Source: Holophagaceae bacterium
GTDB lineage: Bacteria; Acidobacteriota; Holophagae; Holophagales; Holophagaceae
DNA length: 64,000 nucleotides
Direction: 5' to 3'
Assembly: GCA_025363715.1 (NCBI GenBank)
Contig: JANYLR010000054.1
Location: 34,201 to 98,200 of the forward strand
Shown here: positions 25,059 to 33,882 of the stretch, piece after piece
Layout of the letters: each line of letters begins with the position of its first letter
How positions within the stretch are numbered: the first letter of the stretch is position 1
Notes under the pieces: generated by a model
Seen by the model: only the letters and a program-made list of their open reading frames with translations
The model's database searches: none
Told to the model about the DNA's origin: nothing
Program-made: the position numbers and the translations under genes

Positions 25059-26438
25059 TCAGTGTGTCGAGGCCGCAGCGTTCGCCAGAATCGTGGCCAG
25101 CCGGTTGTGGCGCTCGACGAGGACCGGCAGCTCCAGGGTGGTGATGCGGCCATCGCGCACGACGACCCGGCCGTTGATGATCGAATGACGGATGCGGGGC
25201 ACCTGGCAGAACACCAGCGCGGCCACGGGATCATGCAGGGCCCCGGCCAGGCCGATGTCGTCCAGGGGCACGGTCACGAGATCGGCGGCCATTCCCACGG
25301 CGAGGGCGCCGATGTCGTTCCGGCCCAGCACCCGCGCGCCGCCCAGGGTGGCGATCTCGAGGATCTGCCGGGCCGTCATGGCCGAAGGGCCGTGGACGGG
25401 ACCGCCTGCCACCCGCTGCAGCAGCATGGCCATGCGGGCCTCCCCTAGCATATGGCCCGCATCATTCGATGCCGACCCGTCCACCCCCAGCCCCACGGCC
25501 ACTCCCGCGTCCCGCATGGCACGGATGGGCGCGATGCCCGAGGCCAGGCGCATGTTCGAGCCGGGGCAGTGGGCGACACCCGTTCCCGTACGGGCAAAGA
25601 GATCGATGCCCGCCGCGTCCAGCTTCACGCAGTGGGCGCACCACACATCGGGACCCACCCAGCCCAGCTGCTCCGCGTACTCAGCCGGCGTGCAGCCGAA
25701 CTTCTCGCGAGTGTAGGCAATGTCGTGATCGTTCTCCGCCAGGTGCGTATGCAGCGACACGCCATGCTCACGGGCGAGGAGGGCGGAATCGCGCATCAGC
25801 TCCCGGCTCACGGAAAAGGGTGAGCAGGGAGCGACCACGATGCGCCGCATGGCGAAGCGGGCCGGGTCATGCCAGCGCTCGATGAGCCGCTGGGTCTCCT
25901 TCAGGATGGCGGGCTCGCGCTCGACCACCCGGTCCGGCGGCAGGCCCCCCTGGGACTGGCCCACGCTCATGGCGCCCCGGGCCGCGTGAAAGCGCATGCC
26001 GATGGCCTCGTCCCCTTCGAGACTGTCCTCCAGCCGCACGCCGTTGGGATAGATATAGAGGTGGTCGCTGCTGGTGGTGCAGCCCGAGAGCAGCAGCTCG
26101 GCCATGGCCGTCTGCGTGGAAACGCGGACCATCTCGGGCGTCAGGTTGGCCCAGACGGGGTAGAGGCCCCGCAGCCAACTGAACAGCTCGCAATCCTGCA
26201 CGGCGGGCAGGGCCCTGGTCAGGGTCTGGAACATGTGGTGGTGAGTGTTCACGAGGCCGGGCAGGACGATCTGATTGGTGGCGTCGATGATTTCGTCGGC
26301 GATGGCAGGCAGCGCGGAACTGGGGCCCACGGCCTCGATGACGTGATCCCGGATGAACACAGCCCCGTCGGCTATCTCGCGGCGTCCGGCGTCCATGGTG
26401 ACGAGCACTCGGGCATGGCGGATCAAGAGGGTGGGCAT
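25059..26438 (-). CDS. 8-oxoguanine deaminase-like amidohydrolase
   Basis: 459 residues, metal-dependent amidohydrolase with GLVNTHHHMFQTLTR (about 61-75), LHTHLAENDHD (metal His and Glu) and GLGVDGSASND (catalytic Asp). The sequence resembles the 8-oxoguanine deaminase/hydroxydechloroatrazine hydrolase group more than classic guanine deaminase or E. coli SsnA. 8-Oxoguanine deamination gives urate, which would feed the same pathway. Start ATG has GGAG at 6 nt. An SsnA-like role cannot be excluded by eye. It marks the right edge of the purine supercluster. Confidence 0.82.
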   Translation of the reverse strand: MPTLLIRHARVLVTMDAGRREIADGAVFIRDHVIEAVGPSSALPAIADEIIDATNQIVLPGLVNTHHHMFQTLTRALPAVQDCELFSWLRGLYPVWANLTPEMVRVSTQTAMAELLLSGCTTSSDHLYIYPNGVRLEDSLEGDEAIGMRFHAARGAMSVGQSQGGLPPDRVVEREPAILKETQRLIERWHDPARFAMRRIVVAPCSPFSVSRELMRDSALLAREHGVSLHTHLAENDHDIAYTREKFGCTPAEYAEQLGWVGPDVWCAHCVKLDAAGIDLFARTGTGVAHCPGSNMRLASGIAPIRAMRDAGVAVGLGVDGSASNDAGHMLGEARMAMLLQRVAGGPVHGPSAMTARQILEIATLGGARVLGRNDIGALAVGMAADLVTVPLDDIGLAGALHDPVAALVFCQVPRIRHSIINGRVVVRDGRITTLELPVLVERHNRLATILANAAASTH

Positions 26439-26474
26439 GCTGGGCTCCGCTGAGGGGCGTGGGGGCGTCCTGGC

Positions 26475-26822
26475 TTACTGGCAGAGCTTGCCGCCCAGCG
26501 GCCTGCCCCCCAGCAGGTGGAAGTGGAGGTGGAAGACCGTCTGGCCCGCGTCGAGGCCGCAGTTGCTGATCAGCCGCCAGCCCCCGGCCAGGTTGTCCTG
26601 GTCTGCCGCGATCCCCGCGGCCACCAGGGGAATCCGGGCCGCCGCCGCGGCCACCTCTGGCGTCATATCGGCCAATCCCGCACAGTGGGCTTTAGGGATG
26701 ATGAGCAGGTGGACCGGCGCCTGAGGGGAGATATCTTTGAAGGCGACCAGTTGATCATCTTCGTACACTAGGGCGGCAGGGATCTCCTTCCGCGCGATCT
26801 TGCAGAACAGACAATCCTTCAT
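26475..26822 (-). CDS. HIT family (histidine triad) nucleotide-binding protein
   Basis: 115 residues from ATG 26820-26822 with GGAGG at 6 nt; the track's upstream start is spurious. It begins MKDCLFCKIARKEIPA and carries the triad HLHFHLLGG, both typical of the HinT/PKCI branch, which hydrolyses purine nucleoside phosphoramidates. It is only 12 bp from the divergent trmL start, so each promoter must lie within the other gene or its edge. Confidence 0.92.
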   Translation of the reverse strand: MKDCLFCKIARKEIPAALVYEDDQLVAFKDISPQAPVHLLIIPKAHCAGLADMTPEVAAAAARIPLVAAGIAADQDNLAGGWRLISNCGLDAGQTVFHLHFHLLGGRPLGGKLCQ

Positions 26823-26834
26823 CGGGGTCCTCCC

Positions 26835-27290
26835 ATGTTCCACATCATCCTGCACCAACCTGAGATTCCGCAGAATACCGGAAGCATTGGTCGCCTCTGC
26901 GTGAACAACGGGGCCAAGCTGCACCTCGTCCACCCCCTGGGCTTCGATACCTCAGACGCCCAGGTCCGTCGGGCCGGGCTGGACTACTGGGAAAAGCTCG
27001 ATCCCATCCACTACGAGAACTGGACGGATTTCATGGCCCGGAACCCGACGAAGCGCCTCTGGTTCTTCACCACCAAGGGTGGCCGGCGGCACACCCAGGT
27101 GCCCTGGGCCTGGGGCGATGGCCTGGTCTTCGGCCAGGAGACCGTGGGCCTGCCCGAAGGCATGATTGCCGCCTATCCCGATCAGACCGTGCGCATCCCC
27201 ATGGTGGGTGACCACAGCCGGAGCCTCAACCTCGCCCAGGCTGCGGCCATCGGCCTCTACGAGGCCCTGAGGCAGGCCGAGAACTGGTAG
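26835..27290 (+). CDS. trmL: tRNA (cytidine/uridine-34 2'-O)-methyltransferase
   Basis: 151 residues, the usual TrmL length. SPOUT-fold motifs: N-terminal HQPEIPQNTGSIGRLC, LVFGQETVGLP and the knot segment VRIPMVGDHSRSLNLAQAAAIGLYEAL. It methylates the wobble ribose of tRNA-Leu isoacceptors. The SD is poor (a TCCTCCC stretch precedes the ATG). It is divergent from the HIT gene. Confidence 0.93.
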   Translation: MFHIILHQPEIPQNTGSIGRLCVNNGAKLHLVHPLGFDTSDAQVRRAGLDYWEKLDPIHYENWTDFMARNPTKRLWFFTTKGGRRHTQVPWAWGDGLVFGQETVGLPEGMIAAYPDQTVRIPMVGDHSRSLNLAQAAAIGLYEALRQAENW

Positions 27291-27389
27291 GGGCGCCCCC
27301 GTTCCCAGGCGGCGGACAGGGCCCCCGGTGGGACCCGCCAGCCGAACCCGGGCTATCCTGTTCGGGCCCCCCTTCACCCGGAGCCTCCC

Positions 27390-27788
27390 ATGAGCCCAGT
27401 GCCGATCCGCGTCGTCATCGCCAAGCCCGGCCTTGATGGGCACGACCGGGGCGCCAAGGTCGTGGCCCGGGCTCTCCGGGATGCGGGCATGGAGGTGATC
27501 TACACCGGGCTGCGGCAGACCCCCCAACAGATCGTCGCCGCCGTGGTGCAGGAGGACGCCCGGGTGCTGGGCATGAGCATCCTCAGCGGCGCCCACAACC
27601 AGATTTTCCCCGAGGTACTACGGCTGCTGAAGGAGCAGGATGCAGAGGACGTGCTGGTCTTCGCGGGCGGCATCATCCCCGATGAGGATATTCCGGCGCT
27701 CAAGGCCCTCGGCATCCGGGAGATCTTCCAGCCCGGTGCGAACACGGACGACATCGTGGCCTTCATCCGCCACGCGATCCAAGACTGA
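27390..27788 (+). CDS. Standalone B12-binding subunit of methylmalonyl-CoA mutase type
   Basis: 132 residues, a single cobalamin-binding domain. GLDGHDRG carries the DxHxxG motif whose histidine replaces dimethylbenzimidazole, followed by [14 protein letters not shown] and [11 protein letters not shown]. This matches the small C-terminal subunit used when the mutase is encoded as separate catalytic and B12-binding chains. The catalytic chain is not in the window. The stop overlaps the radA start by 1 bp (TGATG), so the two are co-transcribed. Confidence 0.93.
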   Translation: MSPVPIRVVIAKPGLDGHDRGAKVVARALRDAGMEVIYTGLRQTPQQIVAAVVQEDARVLGMSILSGAHNQIFPEVLRLLKEQDAEDVLVFAGGIIPDEDIPALKALGIREIFQPGANTDDIVAFIRHAIQD

Positions 27789-29152
27789 TGGCGAAACTTA
27801 GTTCTCATTTCGAGTGCACGGCCTGCGGTGCCCGGCAGCCCAAGGCCCTGGGCAAGTGCCCGGCCTGCGGCGCCTGGGACACCGTGCAGGAGGTGCGGGG
27901 TGCCCTGAAGCGCGACCTCCAGCGCGCCGGTTCCGCCTACGCCCAGAGCCACTATGTGGGCCCGGTGGCACTGCCGGATGTAGACGTCACGGACACCGAG
28001 CGCATCCCTACGGGCATCGTTGAACTGGATCGCGTGCTGGGCGGTGGCGTGGTGCCGGGCATGGTATCCCTCCTGGGTGGCGAGCCTGGCATCGGCAAGT
28101 CCACCCTGCTGCTGCAGTGGGCGGCCACGGCGACCGGCACGGTGCTCTACGCCAGCGGCGAGGAGAGCGAACGGCAGATCAAGCTGCGGGCCCAGCGCCT
28201 GGGCGCGGAGAACCCGGGCATCCACCTGCTGGCGGAGACCGATGTGCGCCGCATTCTCGAGGAAGCCGAGCGCATGAAGCCGGACCTGCTGCTGGTGGAC
28301 AGTATCCAAACCCTCTTCGATCCCGATTTTGAAAGCAGTGCGGGCAGCGTGAGCCAGGTCCGCGGCTGCGCTGCCATGCTCACCCGCTGGGCCAAGACCA
28401 CCGGCACGCCCCTGGTGCTAGTGGGCCACGTCACCAAGGATGGCAGCCTCGCGGGCCCCAAGGTGCTCGAACATCTGGTGGACACGGTGCTGTCTTTCGA
28501 AGGCGACCGGCACCACCACCACCGCCTGCTGCGGACCCTCAAGAACCGCTTCGGCGCGGCCTTCGAGCTGGGCGTCTTCGCCATGACCGAAAAGGGCCTG
28601 GTGCCCGCCGAAGGCAATCCCTTCTTCCTGGACGCCGAGCCCAGGCCCGGCTGCGCCGCCACCGTGGTGCTCAGCGGCACTCGGCCCATGGTGGTGGAGA
28701 TCCAGGCCCTGGTGGCCTCCGCGGGCCTTGGCATCCCCCGCCGCACGGCCCTGGGCATCGACGGGCCGCGGCTGGCCATGCTTTGCGCCGTGGCGGAACG
28801 GCGCGGCGGCGTGCAGCTCCACGACCGCGACATCTATCTGAATGTGGCCGGCGGCCTGGAGATCGAGGACCCCGCCGCGGATCTCGCCGTCATCGCCGCC
28901 CTCTGCAGCAGCGCTGGGGGCCGCCTGCTGGCGGAGAAGTGCCTCTTCATGGGCGAGGTGGGCCTCACCGGCGAAGTGCGCCCCGTGGCCCAGCTGCCAT
29001 TGCGTCTCCAGGAGGGCGCCCGCCTGGGATTCGCCTGCGCCGCGGTGCCTCGCCTGGGCCTGGAGGGCAAGAGCCCCCTCGACCTCTTCCCCGAAACCAG
29101 CGTCGAGCGGCTGCGGAGCAAGGCCTGGCTCAAAAGCGTGGTGGAGGAGTAA
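27788..29152 (+). CDS. radA: DNA repair protein RadA/Sms
   Basis: 454 residues. The N-terminal zinc finger CTACGARQPKALGKCPACG is at 10-28, Walker A GEPGIGKSTLLLQ near 98, the RadA-specific KNRFGAAFELGVF (KNRFG motif) near 252, and a C-terminal Lon-like domain with GLTGEVRPV. It promotes branch migration in recombination. Order and length are canonical. It follows the B12 subunit with a 1-bp overlap and converges on the next gene with 8 bp between stops. Confidence 0.96.
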   Translation: MAKLSSHFECTACGARQPKALGKCPACGAWDTVQEVRGALKRDLQRAGSAYAQSHYVGPVALPDVDVTDTERIPTGIVELDRVLGGGVVPGMVSLLGGEPGIGKSTLLLQWAATATGTVLYASGEESERQIKLRAQRLGAENPGIHLLAETDVRRILEEAERMKPDLLLVDSIQTLFDPDFESSAGSVSQVRGCAAMLTRWAKTTGTPLVLVGHVTKDGSLAGPKVLEHLVDTVLSFEGDRHHHHRLLRTLKNRFGAAFELGVFAMTEKGLVPAEGNPFFLDAEPRPGCAATVVLSGTRPMVVEIQALVASAGLGIPRRTALGIDGPRLAMLCAVAERRGGVQLHDRDIYLNVAGGLEIEDPAADLAVIAALCSSAGGRLLAEKCLFMGEVGLTGEVRPVAQLPLRLQEGARLGFACAAVPRLGLEGKSPLDLFPETSVERLRSKAWLKSVVEE

Positions 29153-29160
29153 GGCAAACC

Positions 29161-29742
29161 TTACGGGTTGAGTGGCCTGAGTACCCCATCCTTCTTCACG
29201 CCAAGCTGGATGGGGCGCAGGGGCCCCTTCTTGGGTAGGGTCACCTCCACCCAGAGTTCCTCCCCCGCTGGCCGGATGGAGGGATCGGCGATGTGCTCCG
29301 GGATGAAGAAGGCCAGGGGCTCAAGCAGCGTCACGGTCCACTGGGCCTGGGGGAGGGAACGCACTCGCTCGGGGACGAAGGCATTGCCTTCGTAGGTCTC
29401 TCTTCCCTTCCCACCAAGTGCCTCACAGCGGGCCTTCAGCCCTTCCGGGGAGGTCACAAGTTCAACCTGGACAGTGTGCCGGTCCCATAGAGGCGGCCAG
29501 GGATCCGTGGCCTTGAGATGAGTCGGGCGCGGCCTGGGAGGAGGCAGTTCGAGGCCCATGACGGGCACTTCGATCTGGAGGCGGACGTAGCGGCCCCGAA
29601 TGGGCAGGGAGGGGTCAAATGGTGCTGTCTTCACCCACAGCCGGGGCCGGGTGGCGCGATCCAGGAGGAGCTTGCCCCCCAGGCTGAGCACCAGGGCCAG
29701 GTGCAGCCCTCCCAGGAGGAGTCCCTTGCGGAAACCGTTCAC
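29161..29742 (-). CDS. GDYXXLXY-like membrane-anchored protein
   Basis: 193 residues from a GTG at 29740-29742, which overlaps the upstream stop (GTGA) and has GGAGG at 6 nt. One N-terminal membrane anchor (about 7-25) is followed by a soluble domain. The segment IRGRYVRLQIEV near 50 matches the GDYXXLXY family signature, whose members are regularly paired with DUF2157 membrane proteins, as here. Function unknown; it is likely a cell-envelope protein working with its neighbour. Confidence 0.75.
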   Translation of the reverse strand: MNGFRKGLLLGGLHLALVLSLGGKLLLDRATRPRLWVKTAPFDPSLPIRGRYVRLQIEVPVMGLELPPPRPRPTHLKATDPWPPLWDRHTVQVELVTSPEGLKARCEALGGKGRETYEGNAFVPERVRSLPQAQWTVTLLEPLAFFIPEHIADPSIRPAGEELWVEVTLPKKGPLRPIQLGVKKDGVLRPLNP

Positions 29743-30866
29743 CTGGCACCTCCTTCGGCGATGCGGGCGTTGAGGTTCCGGCGCAGCCGTTCCAGCTGCC
29801 AGCCCCCGAGCAGGAAGAGGAGACCCAGGCCCATGAGCCCCAGAGAGCGCCCCAGCTTGTCCATGACGGAGGAGAAATAGAAGAAGAGCAACGTGAGGGC
29901 AAAGCCCACGATGCCCAGGTTCACCCGCTCGCGCCGGGCCTCGTGGAGGCCCCAGAACACCAGCCCCACAGAACCCAGAGCACACCAGGCGTAGAGCGGT
30001 AACTCGCGGCCGTGCATGATACCGAGCATCCAGGCCCAGAAAGCGGCTGCGAGGTTCAGCCAGGCTGCCTTGCCGCGCAACAGGAAGGCCAGGGCCAGGG
30101 GCCCCAGCAGGGCCACGCTCCAGCCCAGCGCCAGCAGGTTCGAATGACCGGCGGTATCCTGAGCGGTGGGCTGGCCCCAGGTGGTGGCGATGGCGGCAAA
30201 CACGGCGGGCAGCAGCGCAAGGCCCCCAGCCCACATGAGCGCCCTGCGAAGAAGGCTGTCCTCTCCCCCACGTCGGGCCGTGAAGTAGGTGAAGGCCAAC
30301 ATCAGGGCGCCAAAGGCCAGGATTCGTTCTTCACCGGCCCTGGAATGCCAACGGTCTGTGGCGACAATCCATTCGCCCGCCAGCCAGAATGGCGTAAGCA
30401 GAGCGGCCAACGCACCCTGCACCCAATCCCGCAGCAGGGCGTACCCGATCCAGGCCCCCAGGGCCCACAGCAGCACGCCGCCGGGCCAATGCTCCGCTAG
30501 GTTGAAGATCTGCCCGCCCAGGAAGATCCCCGCGCCCAGGGCCAGCGTGCCGAGGGCGTGAGCGGCCGTGGAGAGCTTCGGGGAACGGTCTGCAAGCAGG
30601 GCCCCGGCCAGGTGGAGAAAGACCACCTTGGAGAGCACGGTGAGAAAGCGCGCCGTGGGGGACATCCCCTCCCAGTGGGCCGCCACGAAGAGCAGCATCC
30701 CGCCCCCCACCATGAGGGCCCCGAAGGCGATGGCGAGGATGGCGGGCCAGCGCAGCCCGCGCTCCGGCGCCCGGGCGGCTTCAAAGGCCCGGATTCGGTC
30801 GATGGTGGGCCCATCGACAAGACCCGCCTCCAGCCAGGAGCCCAACAGGGAGTCCAGCGATTCCAT
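29739..30866 (-). CDS. DUF2157 family integral membrane protein
   Basis: 375 residues from ATG 30864-30866 (MESLDSLLGSWLEAGLVD), with GGAGG upstream. The track's longer ORF starts in noncoding sequence. A short cytoplasmic N-terminus (about 1-40) with a helix-turn-like LEAGLVDGPTIDRI is followed by about 10 hydrophobic segments, typical of DUF2157. The gene is coupled to the GDYXXLXY-like gene by a 4-bp overlap. Function is not known. Confidence 0.8.
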   Translation of the reverse strand: MESLDSLLGSWLEAGLVDGPTIDRIRAFEAARAPERGLRWPAILAIAFGALMVGGGMLLFVAAHWEGMSPTARFLTVLSKVVFLHLAGALLADRSPKLSTAAHALGTLALGAGIFLGGQIFNLAEHWPGGVLLWALGAWIGYALLRDWVQGALAALLTPFWLAGEWIVATDRWHSRAGEERILAFGALMLAFTYFTARRGGEDSLLRRALMWAGGLALLPAVFAAIATTWGQPTAQDTAGHSNLLALGWSVALLGPLALAFLLRGKAAWLNLAAAFWAWMLGIMHGRELPLYAWCALGSVGLVFWGLHEARRERVNLGIVGFALTLLFFYFSSVMDKLGRSLGLMGLGLLFLLGGWQLERLRRNLNARIAEGGAR

Positions 30867-31059
30867 GAACGCCTCCGATGTTGAATTTGATTGAAGACAT
30901 GACGGTACCATATTTCCACCCGACCGAACTCTTGGGCGAACCTGGTTGCGGGCCACGTCACCAAGGGCGTGGTGGAGGTGCAGGGCCATACGCTTGGCTG
31001 GTTTCTCCCCTGGATGAATTCGGCCTCCTCGGCATCCAACCAAGCATCGAGGGGAAACG

Positions 31060-31920
31060 ATGAAGGCAGGCAGGGCTGTTGCGTTCCTGGTGGCACTTCT
31101 GAGCAGCCTGTTGCCCGGGGCCGGACTGGAATCCATCCATTCCCACCTTCTGAAGCGGGACGTCCCCATCACAATCCATGTCCCCGCCGCCGCCGCGGTG
31201 GTCCGCTGGAGGTCGACCCACCCCGGAATCCCCCTGCGGCTGGTCCTCTTCCTGCCGGGCGCCTACGACGGTCCGGAGGACTTCGTCCGGGAAGGCCTGG
31301 AGGCCCACCTGGCCGAGCAGGAGACTGCCGGCACCCTCCCGCCCAGCCTCTGGGTGGCGGTGACCCACTTCCGGAGCTGGTACGCGGATCGCGCCGACGG
31401 GGGCTTCGCCTACGAGCGGTTCCTCCTAGAGGAGCTCATTCCCTTCCTGGAGGCCCAGCATCCGGGCTTCGGAGGAAGTCCTCCGGCGCGCTCGGTCACT
31501 GGGCTCAGCATGGGTGGCTTCGGGGCCCTGAACCTGGCCCGCACGGGCGCCTTCGCAAAATGCCTCGCGCTGTCCCCGGCCCTGATCGAGCCTCCCTTCC
31601 AGCAGGTGCACTGGTGGATGCGGCGGAGCCTCATCCGGACCTTCTCCCTGGATCCCGCCCTGTTCGCGCCTTGGAATCCCTGGAAACACCTTGGCGGCAC
31701 CGCGGAACTGGTCGTGGGCTGCGGCACCGAAGACAAGTACGGCCTGGTCGGCGCCTGCCGCAGCTTCGCCAGCCTCTGCAAAGAACGGGACCGGCCCCTG
31801 CGGTTGGAGCTCCGGCCCGGTGGCCATGACTGGGCCTACTGGACCCCGACTTTCAAGGTCTGGATGCCCTGGCTCCTGGGCATGGAAGGGGCCCCGGGAA
31901 GCGGCGGAAGCTGGCCTTGA
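31060..31920 (+). CDS. Secreted esterase of the alpha/beta-hydrolase fold (esterase D type)
   Basis: 286 residues with an N-terminal signal peptide (MKAGRAVAFLVALLSSLLPGAG). The nucleophile elbow is GLSMGGFGAL (Ser about 150). The likely catalytic Asp lies in CGTEDKYGL and the His in PGGHDWAYW, completing a triad. It belongs to the family of S-formylglutathione hydrolases and mycolyl/tributyrin esterases. The export signal points to a periplasmic or secreted carboxylesterase. The substrate cannot be told. Confidence 0.85.
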   Translation: MKAGRAVAFLVALLSSLLPGAGLESIHSHLLKRDVPITIHVPAAAAVVRWRSTHPGIPLRLVLFLPGAYDGPEDFVREGLEAHLAEQETAGTLPPSLWVAVTHFRSWYADRADGGFAYERFLLEELIPFLEAQHPGFGGSPPARSVTGLSMGGFGALNLARTGAFAKCLALSPALIEPPFQQVHWWMRRSLIRTFSLDPALFAPWNPWKHLGGTAELVVGCGTEDKYGLVGACRSFASLCKERDRPLRLELRPGGHDWAYWTPTFKVWMPWLLGMEGAPGSGGSWP

Positions 31921-31945
31921 AGGCGTACAGCCCTATGCTCTACGG

Positions 31946-32944
31946 ATGACCTGGAAGCCCAACCCCCGGGAAGGGGTGGATCACCTCGACCTGCCCCTCG
32001 ATGCCCTGCAGGGATATCTGTTGTCGCGGCTGGACGGGACCCTGGACGTGCCCGCTCTGGCCACCGTGATGAACCTGGGAGAGGATCAGGTGACAGCCAT
32101 GCTGGGCCGGCTGGTGGCCATGGGGGCGGTGGATTCCGCCGTCTCATCCGCTGGGCGGGCACCCGAGCCTGAAGTCCCGGGCAGCCTCGCGATGGGGATG
32201 CCCGACCCGGAGGCCGGATTGGAGGGCGCCGAGGGGGAGAAGGAGTCCGCCGAGTCCCGAGCCCGGTCCACGACCCATCGCCAGCTCTTCGAGGAACACC
32301 TGCATGCCCGCCCCGTGGATGAGCGGGTGGCCCTGGCGCGGGCGGCGGCCGAGCCCGAGCTGAGCGCCTGCTGCTTCGATCCCACGGCGGAGGTGGTCCG
32401 CGCCGTGTTGGAGAATCCCAGGATGGGCACGCTCCACGCCCGCCTCATCGCCACCCACCACCGCACCTCCGCGGGCCTGGACGCCCTGGGCGCCCGCACG
32501 GCCTTCACCAGCGACGACGGCGTGCGTCGCGCCTTGCTGCAAAACCCCATCCTGCCTCCCGCCCTCTTCCGGCGGCTGTGGGCCCCGAAGCGCCTGCTGG
32601 ACCAGTACCTGGTCGCCAGCTCCCACGAATCGCCCGAGCAGACCCGCGCCATGGCCCGGGACCTCCTGCGCAGCAGCTTCAATCAGCGCACGGGCGAGGA
32701 GCGCGTGGAGCTCATCCTCACCACCGAGGGGCGCTGCCTGGCCAGCCTCGCGGGGCTCACCCTCGATAGCCACGCCACCGCGCTCATGTGCCGCCGCACC
32801 TACATCTCCACCCTCCTCATCCAGAACATCGCCCGCTGGGGCGCCGCCCCACCCCCGCTTATCGCCCACCTGAGAAGGCAGGACGTGGTCAAGCGCAATC
32901 CCGTCCTACGCCAGCTTCTCGAGCGGCACCCGAACGCTTCCTGA
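31946..32944 (+). CDS. Protein of unknown function, winged-helix-like N-terminus and helical repeat body
   Basis: 332 residues from ATG 31946 (MTWKPNPREGVDHLD); the track's start at 31691 lies inside the esterase gene in another frame. Residues 12-60 (LQGYLLSRLDGTLDVPALAT...VTAMLGRLVAMGAV) look like a small helical regulatory module seen before PilZ/DUF4388-type proteins. A charged linker (about 65-105) precedes an alpha-helical region with HEAT-like spacing (VRAVLENPRMGTL..., VRRALLQNPILPPALF). No catalytic motif seen. It starts 25 bp after the esterase stop and may share its transcript. Confidence 0.72.
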   Translation: MTWKPNPREGVDHLDLPLDALQGYLLSRLDGTLDVPALATVMNLGEDQVTAMLGRLVAMGAVDSAVSSAGRAPEPEVPGSLAMGMPDPEAGLEGAEGEKESAESRARSTTHRQLFEEHLHARPVDERVALARAAAEPELSACCFDPTAEVVRAVLENPRMGTLHARLIATHHRTSAGLDALGARTAFTSDDGVRRALLQNPILPPALFRRLWAPKRLLDQYLVASSHESPEQTRAMARDLLRSSFNQRTGEERVELILTTEGRCLASLAGLTLDSHATALMCRRTYISTLLIQNIARWGAAPPPLIAHLRRQDVVKRNPVLRQLLERHPNAS

Positions 32945-33054
32945 ACCGCGGCCCCGAGGGCGGGCGTGGGTCGAAGAATTCCGGCGGCGTCTTTCGGAGG
33001 ACGCCCTCGGGGCCGGGCCTCTAGGATGAAGGCCTGATCGGAAGGGGGGAACAA

Positions 33055-33879
33055 ATGGCAGGATCTGGTGAGCACGACTACGTTCTCGGAACGCACCGGG
33101 AAGAGATCGAGCGGCTGGGGCTCCAGCATCGCGTGTGGCGGCCGCATATGCTGGAATGCTGGCGCCGCGCCGGAATCACCGCTGGCTCGAAGGTGCTTGA
33201 TGTGGGCGCCGGTCCAGGCTATGCCACGGTAGATCTGGCGGAAATCGTGGGGTCCGCTGGCGAGGTCCACGCTGTGGAGCGGTCCGGGAATTTCGTCCGA
33301 TATGCTCGGGAGGCCTGCGCCGCCCGTGGGCTGTCAAACGTGCGCTTCCACGAGCAGGACCTCATGGCAGGACCTCTGGACACGACCGGCATGGATGCCA
33401 CCTGGTGCCGCTGGGTGGCCTCCTTCGTATCGGACCCGGCGAAGCTGGTGGCCACCATTGCCCAGGCCCTGAGACCCGGCGGCGTGGCCATCTTCCACGA
33501 GTACCTGGACTACCGGACCTGGCGGCTGGCACCACCCTGCCCGCCCCTGGAATCCTTCGTATCGGAAGTCATGGCCAGCTGGCGCGCCTCCGGGGGTGAG
33601 CCGGATGTAGCGCTGTCGCTGCCCACGCTGCTCGAGGCGGCAGGCCTCACCGTGAAGCATCTGGAGCCGAAGGTCTTCGTCATTCCGCCCGGTGACTTCA
33701 TCTGGAAGTGGCCCTCGGCCTTCGAGGAAACCAACCTCCAGCGTCTGCTGGAACTGGGCCGCGTAGACGAGGCCTGGGCCAGGTCCGTGCGCGAGGCCCT
33801 CCAGGAGGCATCAGCCTGCCCGAAGGTCCTGATGATCACGCCGATGATCCTGGAGATCGTGGCCGAACGGCGGGTCTAG
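33055..33879 (+). CDS. Class I SAM-dependent methyltransferase
   Basis: 274 residues. SAM motif I VLDVGAGPGYATVDLAE is near 44, the acidic strand-2 residue in VHAVERS, and CRWVASFVSDP near 119 is motif IV-like. It resembles UbiE-type small-molecule methyltransferases. The substrate cannot be inferred from the neighbours. It converges on the nitronate monooxygenase gene with 3 bp between stops. Confidence 0.85.
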   Translation: MAGSGEHDYVLGTHREEIERLGLQHRVWRPHMLECWRRAGITAGSKVLDVGAGPGYATVDLAEIVGSAGEVHAVERSGNFVRYAREACAARGLSNVRFHEQDLMAGPLDTTGMDATWCRWVASFVSDPAKLVATIAQALRPGGVAIFHEYLDYRTWRLAPPCPPLESFVSEVMASWRASGGEPDVALSLPTLLEAAGLTVKHLEPKVFVIPPGDFIWKWPSAFEETNLQRLLELGRVDEAWARSVREALQEASACPKVLMITPMILEIVAERRV

Positions 33880-33882
33880 AGC

